A stretch of DNA of 28,899 bases. It comes from Prevotella sp. GTDB lineage: Bacteria; Bacteroidota; Bacteroidia; Bacteroidales; Bacteroidaceae. A program made the translations under genes and the position numbers. This document shows, piece by piece, positions 24,876-28,899 of this stretch. The stretch lies in the NCBI GenBank assembly GCA_024681875.1, contig JAILAA010000149.1:1-28899 (forward strand), given 5' to 3'. The notes beneath the pieces were generated by a model that did not search any database, had not been told where the DNA came from, and saw nothing but the letters and a program-made list of their open reading frames with translations. The first letter of the stretch is position 1. The number at the start of each line of letters is the position of its first letter.

Positions 24876-26378
24876 TTATCTTGAGGCATGAAATCCTTCC
24901 ATGTTCACATACTTGCGCCGCATCATTCGGTTGTAGATGTTGCGCAGCCAGATGGGATGGGCAAGCGTGAAGAGCAGACCGATGACGGCCATCACGGTGT
25001 AGGCCGTGACCTCATCGGTAGATCCCAGCAGCAAGGCCACCATGATGAGCGGCAGGAACATGCCCACCATCTCGATGAGGAGCTGGAAACCGCTCTCCAT
25101 GTTATTCTTTCCTGTAATCTTCTCGTTGAGAGGCAGCGTCTGCTTGTTGTAAACGGCCAACTGGAACATGATGAAGAATCCCAGCCCGCTGGTAAGCAGC
25201 AGGAATGCCAACATCATCAAGATGGTAAATTTGCCGGCAATGACGGCAGGCATCATAAGAATCAGGGGAATGAACAGGATGGCTACATGGAAGTAGTATT
25301 TGGCACGCAGGAGCAGCAGGATATTCTCATGCTGCGTCATCAGCAGGTCGATGTAGTTGCCTTCGGGCCCCATGATTTTCACCAGCGTGGTCATGCTATA
25401 GATGGCAAAGCAGTAGTAGCACCAGAAGTTCAACATCCAAGGGTTGTCGTAGATATCGGTGTAGCTGATAAGTACCGTAAACATTACGATGAGTCCAAGG
25501 CTCATCAGCACGCGGGTGCGGATGGCCTTGTTGCGCATGATGCTCTTGATTTCCAGTTTCAGGTATTCGCCAGCCTGGCCAAAGCGTTCAAGGAACGACA
25601 GGCGCCACACATGCTTGATGGCTGAGGCCTTCTTTTCCTCGCGCGACAACTCCTGCTTGATAAAGCGCAGCTGCATCTCACGGTTCAGCAACAACATGCC
25701 GAAGAGCGCAGCCAGCAATAGCACGAGCATCACGACCCACAACATCGGCACAGTATCAAAGGAGTCGTAGAAGTCGGATAAGGCATCAAAAGGATCATCA
25801 CAGAGGGTTATCAAGGGTACCCAGATGGCTGCATAGACGCCTATGGGCAGCAGCCACCAGAACAGCGAGCGGCTGATGAGGGTGCGCACCAGAAGATACC
25901 ATTGGCTGTTGATCATCACCAGCAACAGGCCGCATACCACCACTGCCAGCATCGACCAGAAGCTGATGCCCGATACCAGACAGATGTAGGCGTAAGGCAA
26001 TAGCATGGCCAGCCAGAGAAAATTATAGCCGCTACTGACGAGGTTGAGCAGATAGCTCTCCACCACCGTCTTTTGCGGCATATCCAATAAGAGGTAGGGC
26101 TTGATGAACATCATCGGCGTCTGTTGGGCAATGAAACGAAACAAGAAGTCGAGGGGCAGCAGGAAAAACGCCATCAGTCCCCATATCATAATGGGCACAT
26201 CCTCTTCTGCCGCCAACTTGCCAAACAGACTTCCGAGGAAGACCATATAGATGGCCATGAGGCCTGCACCGATGTACATCATCACCTTTGCCGCCATGCT
26301 CTGTTCCAGCATCGGGTGGCGTTTCTCGCCTAATTTGGCGTGGCGGCGCAGTTCACGGTAAAGCTGCAGACGGTTCAT
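24876..26378 (-). CDS. DUF5687 family membrane protein (ABC-exporter-like permease)
   Basis: A 500-aa inner-membrane protein with about 10-12 hydrophobic helices (for example VMMYIGAGLMAIYMVFLG, MLWVVMLVLLLAALFGMLLL, VLMSLGLIVMFTVLISY) and amphipathic cytosolic stretches (EYLKLEIKSIMRNKAIRTRV). That arrangement resembles ABC-2 type permeases and fits the Bacteroidetes DUF5687 family. Members usually sit beside an ABC ATPase gene; none is present here. Its ATG shares one base with the stop of the LolA-like gene (TGATG), so they are coupled. Transport substrate unknown. Confidence 0.75.
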   Translation of the reverse strand: MNRLQLYRELRRHAKLGEKRHPMLEQSMAAKVMMYIGAGLMAIYMVFLGSLFGKLAAEEDVPIMIWGLMAFFLLPLDFLFRFIAQQTPMMFIKPYLLLDMPQKTVVESYLLNLVSSGYNFLWLAMLLPYAYICLVSGISFWSMLAVVVCGLLLVMINSQWYLLVRTLISRSLFWWLLPIGVYAAIWVPLITLCDDPFDALSDFYDSFDTVPMLWVVMLVLLLAALFGMLLLNREMQLRFIKQELSREEKKASAIKHVWRLSFLERFGQAGEYLKLEIKSIMRNKAIRTRVLMSLGLIVMFTVLISYTDIYDNPWMLNFWCYYCFAIYSMTTLVKIMGPEGNYIDLLMTQHENILLLLRAKYYFHVAILFIPLILMMPAVIAGKFTILMMLAFLLLTSGLGFFIMFQLAVYNKQTLPLNEKITGKNNMESGFQLLIEMVGMFLPLIMVALLLGSTDEVTAYTVMAVIGLLFTLAHPIWLRNIYNRMMRRKYVNMEGFHASR

Positions 26379-26980
26379 CAGCGCAGGTCAATGATTTCAG
26401 CATCGGGATATGCGCTGCTGTTGAAACGGAATTTTGAGTCGTCCTGGCGCTCTGCCTTCAGACCACTAATGGTGAAAGAGGTCCACTTTGTGCCTTGCAG
26501 CATTTTCAGGTCCTTGGGTGCGTAGGTCGTCTTGTCAATGGTGATAAAGGCCTCGCTAATCTTTTTCTGCGTGTCTGTGGCCGTCAGGTGTACGGTATAG
26601 GCCGTGGCGCTGGTGGTCATGGTAGCAGTATAGCCCTGCTTGTAGAGGTTGATGAAATGGTAGGGGTTAAGCGTCTGCAGCTGCTGCGCCGTAGGGGTGG
26701 AGATGTTCACCTCTTCATTCTGCGCCAAATACGACCACAGCGTCGTACCGTCAAACCACATCGTCATGGTGTTGCTCTTCATATAGAACTTCTGCCCCTT
26801 GATGCTGATTGTGCCGGCTGCGTTGCCATACTGCGCGCTCGTCATAGAGAAATTGGCGGTGGCACCTTCTGGAGCGCTTACCAGTGCAGCACACTTGTCG
26901 AGCACCTGCTGGGCAGTCTGTGCCATCATTGCAGTGCTCATCGTGATGAGGGCCACTAAGGCCACGAAAAATCTTTTCAT
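26378..26980 (-). CDS. LolA-like outer-membrane lipoprotein carrier protein
   Basis: A 200-aa periplasmic protein: signal peptide MKRFFVALVALITMSTAMMA, then a LolA/LolB-type half-barrel. Supporting segments are TAQQVLDKCAALVSAPEGAT, GTISIKGQKFYMKSNTMTMW, FDGTTLWSYLAQNEEVNIST and the helix LQTLNPYHFINLY, the usual order in Bacteroidetes LolA-like proteins. The open frame runs up to 27046, but the TTTG-N20-TATCTTTG promoter at 27020-27051 and the signal peptide fix the start at ATG 26980. It is likely the first gene of the minus-strand unit ending with the GHL10 gene. Role in lipoprotein trafficking is inferred from the fold. Confidence 0.82.
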   Translation of the reverse strand: MKRFFVALVALITMSTAMMAQTAQQVLDKCAALVSAPEGATANFSMTSAQYGNAAGTISIKGQKFYMKSNTMTMWFDGTTLWSYLAQNEEVNISTPTAQQLQTLNPYHFINLYKQGYTATMTTSATAYTVHLTATDTQKKISEAFITIDKTTYAPKDLKMLQGTKWTSFTISGLKAERQDDSKFRFNSSAYPDAEIIDLR

Positions 26981-27019
26981 TGTTTTCTTTGCTTTTGTTG
27001 TCGCTATATTAGACGGCTG

Positions 27020-27051
27020 CAAAGATACGAAGAATAATCCATTCAAGCAAA
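27020..27051 (-). promoter_or_regulatory. Promoter of the LolA-DUF5687-PL1-GH2-GHL10 unit
   Basis: On the minus strand TTTG (27051-27048), a 20-bp spacer, then TATCTTTG (27027-27020): a near-perfect Bacteroidetes promoter. The ATG of the LolA-like gene is 40 bp downstream of the -7 element. No equally good element was found in the later gaps of this run, which supports one transcript. Confidence 0.8.
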
Positions 27052-27310
27052 AATCAACGCTATCTTATACTTTTTTAAATATTTGTCTTTTCCCCTACCG
27101 CCCCCATCGCGGCATACGCCTGTCAGTTGCCCACTTCCTCTCCGTTTTCTTTACAAAATTGGCGCTGAGCGAGGCTGAGAATCGCGTAGAATTCACCAAA
27201 CTCTTTATTGGCTGAAAATATCGCAAAATAGAAGGGGTTACCCATTTCGCTGACTGACAGGACATTAAGGTCTTTTTGGCTCTTTTTCAAGACTCCCCAC
27301 GAAAAAATAC

Positions 27311-27357
27311 AGGCTCCGCGTAAAAAAATCTAGGCTGGATTTTTTCACGCGGGGCCT
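27311..27357. repeat. Strong inverted repeat, terminator-like in both directions
   Basis: Arms 27311-27330 and 27338-27357 match as inverted copies at 18 of 20 positions around a 7-nt loop. A third, direct partial copy precedes it: AAAAAATACAGGCT at 27303-27316 against AAAAAATCTAGGCT at 27324-27337. The plus-strand 3' flank is CTTTTTG and the minus-strand 3' flank has TATTTTTTCG, so it could terminate transcripts from either side, for example that of the yhcG-like gene. Confidence 0.8.
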
Positions 27358-27626
27358 CTTTTTGAACGTAAACAACCCGCAAAAATCCATAATCAGACGC
27401 TTTTAAGAGCGAAAATGCTGCACAGAAGACATGTAAGTGTGCAATTATCGTCTCTCCCGATCGTCCCTTTCTCTGTCTGAATCCTTAAAAAGTCTTTCAT
27501 CCCGCTTCTAGTTTGCATTTTTCGTTTGTAAAGGAAGCGGAAGAAAATTTTTTACATAGCGAACATGAAAAAGAAAATTACAATGCGTTTGGGGGACTTT
27601 TTTGAAGGTCGACTAGTTTTTTTTCG

Positions 27627-27634
27627 TAACTTTG
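27627..27634 (+). promoter_or_regulatory. Candidate plus-strand promoter in the intergenic region
   Basis: TAACTTTG matches TAnnTTTG. TTTG at 27601-27604 is a possible -33 box, but the spacer of 22 bp is longer than usual. It would direct transcription into the stem-forming sequence that follows. Confidence 0.4.
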
Positions 27635-27640
27635 CAACAA

Positions 27641-27740
27641 AAGTCGCATGAGTACCCGACGCTGAGCCACCAGATGTTTCATGACTCAACTTCGGGTACC
27701 GCTCGACCGCTGGTCGCTTGCTACCAACGGGACGCAAGAA
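27641..27740 (+). ncRNA. Candidate structured RNA (unassigned)
   Basis: Just after the TAACTTTG element comes an 18-bp imperfect stem (27652-27669 with 27682-27699, three mismatches, 12-nt loop, anchored by GTACCCGA and TCGGGTAC), then a perfect 5-bp hairpin CGACC-GCT-GGTCG (27704-27716), then CTTGC/GCAAG (27717-27721 and 27734-27738). Three consecutive stems within 90 bp in a gene-free region suggest an RNA or a DNA-level recognition element. I do not recognise a known RNA family and see no T-run terminator; boundaries are approximate. Confidence 0.35.
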
Positions 27741-27783
27741 AGGTAATCATTTCTTCTGAATCCACCAAACATAGCACAATTTT

Positions 27784-28830
27784 CTAATCACTTTCCTTCT
27801 CCAGTCTTTTGTCATTCTCGTACGATTCTATTTCATCACTAATGACTTTCTGTAGTTCGTCTTTAGGAATAATCAACTGATAATCTGCTACTCCAATAGG
27901 CTTACCCATATCTTCTAATGCAAGTTCAACTTCTATGTTGTCCTTCTCAGCACAAAGAATGATACCTATTGAGCGGTTCTCATCCTCTCTGCGTTCTAAG
28001 CGGTCAAGCAGCGATAGATAATAGTTCATCTTTCCTGCATATTCAGGACGGAACTCTCCAATCTTTAAATCCATTGCTACAAGGCAATGCAGACCTCGAT
28101 GAAAGAACAACAAATCGACCTTGCTTGCTTTACCATTATATTCCAAGACATACTGATTGCCGATATAGGTGAACCCCTTGCCTAACTCTAAGAGGAATTG
28201 CTTCACCTTATTCACAAGCCTTTCTTCCAGTTCCAATTCTGCTATAGGTTCTGTCACCCCAAGGAATCCCAGGTTATACCTACTGCCAAATACCTCGTTG
28301 GCGTAAGCTGCCTGTGTTGCAGGAAGAGTTCTTTCAAAGTTGTTGTCTATCGGTGCAGGCTGATTCTCATGCATTTTCATCTTCAGGGCATTCAACAGCA
28401 AGTCGCGGTTCCAGCCTTTTCTCACCGTTTCTTGTGCATAGTACAGGATTGCCTCATCGTTATCTCCAAGTTTACTCATCAGTTTTAGAGTATTCCACCA
28501 GGGCAAAACTGCGACAGCGTGTCGCAGTTTCTCGTCACAATCCTTGAAACGCTCATAGAATTTCTTCATGTCCCAAAGATTTCTGGGCGATACGCCCATT
28601 TCCGGATATATCTGCTTCAAGTCAACTGAAAGCCTGTTCACCACTCCACTACCATGCTTACTCTCCAGCTTCTTTTCATGGAGCAGCATACCAATCTTCC
28701 AATGTGTAGTGTTAATGCTTACATTGATATTCTTGGCAATAGTAGCCTTCGAATCCTCAATAACTGCGACAACCTGTCGCAGAATTGCATTGTACTCAGA
28801 CTCGTTTATTGGTATCATTTCGTTTGCCAT
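27784..28830 (-). CDS. YhcG/DUF1016 family PD-(D/E)XK nuclease
   Basis: A 348-aa cytosolic protein of the YhcG family: N-terminal DUF1016 domain (THWKIGMLLHEKK, VVNRLSVDLKQIYPEMGVSP, NLWDMKKFYERF, VLPWWNTLKLMSKL) followed by a PD-(D/E)XK nuclease domain (about 200-330) with KVDLLFFHRGLHCLVAMDLK, where D and the DxK pair are the catalytic set, and the family end VADYQLI. Members are often linked to restriction-modification or mobile regions; no such partner is visible here. The open frame starts with TTG at 28848 inside the promoter element, so ATG 28830 (MANEMIP) is the likely start. Its composition is more AT-rich than the genes to the left. Two copies of a palindrome lie inside it. Confidence 0.88.
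   Translation of the reverse strand: MANEMIPINESEYNAILRQVVAVIEDSKATIAKNINVSINTTHWKIGMLLHEKKLESKHGSGVVNRLSVDLKQIYPEMGVSPRNLWDMKKFYERFKDCDEKLRHAVAVLPWWNTLKLMSKLGDNDEAILYYAQETVRKGWNRDLLLNALKMKMHENQPAPIDNNFERTLPATQAAYANEVFGSRYNLGFLGVTEPIAELELEERLVNKVKQFLLELGKGFTYIGNQYVLEYNGKASKVDLLFFHRGLHCLVAMDLKIGEFRPEYAGKMNYYLSLLDRLERREDENRSIGIILCAEKDNIEVELALEDMGKPIGVADYQLIIPKDELQKVISDEIESYENDKRLEKESD
28506..28530. repeat. Perfect palindrome inside the yhcG-like gene (copy 1)
   Basis: Arms of 11 bp, AAACTGCGACA and TGTCGCAGTTT, flank a 3-bp centre GCG. In the gene's frame it encodes KLRHAVAVL. It shares the core CTGCGACA-NNN-TGTCGCAG with copy 2. Confidence 0.9.
28764..28782. repeat. Palindrome inside the yhcG-like gene (copy 2)
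   Basis: Core CTGCGACA (28764-28771), centre ACC, TGTCGCAG (28775-28782). It lies 255 bp from copy 1, in the same reading frame, and encodes LRQVVAV. Apart from the 3-bp centre the core is identical to copy 1. Confidence 0.9.
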
Positions 28831-28845
28831 ATTTCGTTTCGTTTG

Positions 28846-28853
28846 CAAAGTTA
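28846..28853 (-). promoter_or_regulatory. -7 promoter element of the yhcG-like gene
   Basis: Minus strand reads TAACTTTG (TAnnTTTG), ending 15 bp before the ATG at 28830. The -33 position is not clearly matched. The leader would be very short. Confidence 0.55.
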
Positions 28854-28899
28854 ATCAATTATATCGAACTATTCGTGATTTGCTGGGATTTCTATGGAA

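Larger units (their letters stand above)
27052..27783. other. AT-rich intergenic region without a convincing gene
   Basis: About 730 bp with no credible long gene. It holds a 20-bp inverted repeat (27311-27357), a 7-bp inverted repeat CCGCTTC/GAAGCGG (27502-27508 and 27534-27540), a plus-strand TAACTTTG element and a set of stem-forming sequences (27652-27738). A 28-codon plus-strand frame from ATG 27565 to 27651 (MKKKITMRLGDFFEGRLVFF and 8 more residues) is possible but overlaps the promoter-like element. Base composition differs from the GC-richer genes to the left. Confidence 0.7.

Noticed and set aside
24888..25625. 245-codon plus-strand open frame across the DUF5687 gene
   Set aside because: His/Gln/Asp-rich reverse reading of transmembrane helices; typical antisense artefact.
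27626..27635. GTAACTTTGC as a CTnDOT-type attachment core (GTAnnTTTGC)
   Set aside because: The same sequence is the normal Bacteroidetes -7 promoter element, and there is no integrase or element boundary nearby.
27565..27651. 28-codon plus-strand frame starting MKKKITMRLG
   Set aside because: Short and overlaps TAACTTTG; could be a leader peptide, but nothing supports translation.
27552..27737. 61-codon minus-strand frame in the intergenic region
   Set aside because: Lys/Arg/Ser-rich translation that overlaps the promoter-like element and the stems; no start signal. More likely noncoding.
1..28899. CRISPR array, insertion sequence, prophage or retron
   Set aside because: No regularly spaced repeats, transposase, phage structural gene or reverse transcriptase could be found on either strand.

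Overview
The window looks like a chromosomal segment of a member of the Bacteroidota, most likely a Prevotella/Segatella-type Bacteroidales. Evidence: the Bacteroidetes -7 promoter element TAnnTTTG occurs upstream of many genes, ribosome binding sites are weak, and the gene families are typical of that group (GH109, DUF4369, DUF5687, TonB-dependent receptor, PL1 and GH2 secreted enzymes). Family names come from motif recognition, not database searches.

Layout. (1) 1-3500, plus strand: tRNA-Lys(CTT) with its own terminator, then manC-gmd-fcl, a complete route from mannose-1-phosphate to GDP-L-fucose. (2) 3510-6000, plus: a TonB-dependent receptor with its own promoter, closed by a symmetrical terminator that also serves the convergent operon. 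(3) 11420-6005, minus: cstA, a small outer-membrane barrel, nadC, a GH109 alpha-N-acetylgalactosaminidase and a NahK-like sugar 1-kinase, tightly spaced from one promoter. The last two overlap by 4 bp and suggest release of GalNAc followed by its 1-phosphorylation. (4) 11525-12084, plus: an AlaX-like tRNA editing protein behind a textbook promoter. (5) 14487-12114, minus: a soluble hybrid histidine kinase and a membrane-anchored EEP-fold phosphatase/nuclease. (6) 17354-14561, minus: an OmpA/TPR-like lipoprotein and a DUF4369/thioredoxin-like lipoprotein without active-site cysteines; between them lies a nested inverted repeat of REPIN type. (7) 26980-17484, minus: LolA-like carrier, DUF5687 permease, small secreted protein with a sorting-domain-like tail, PL1 pectate lyase, GH2 enzyme and GHL10 (DigH-like) hydrolase, probably one transcription unit. 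(8) 27047-28899: an AT-rich gene-poor stretch with strong inverted repeats and a plausible structured RNA, then a YhcG/DUF1016 PD-(D/E)XK nuclease gene with two copies of a palindrome inside its coding sequence.

No phage, insertion sequence, CRISPR array or SusC/SusD pair is visible. The least explained parts are the 27.05-27.78 kb intergenic region, the palindromes in the yhcG-like gene, the REPIN-like element, and the short tandem repeats directly upstream of several start codons.
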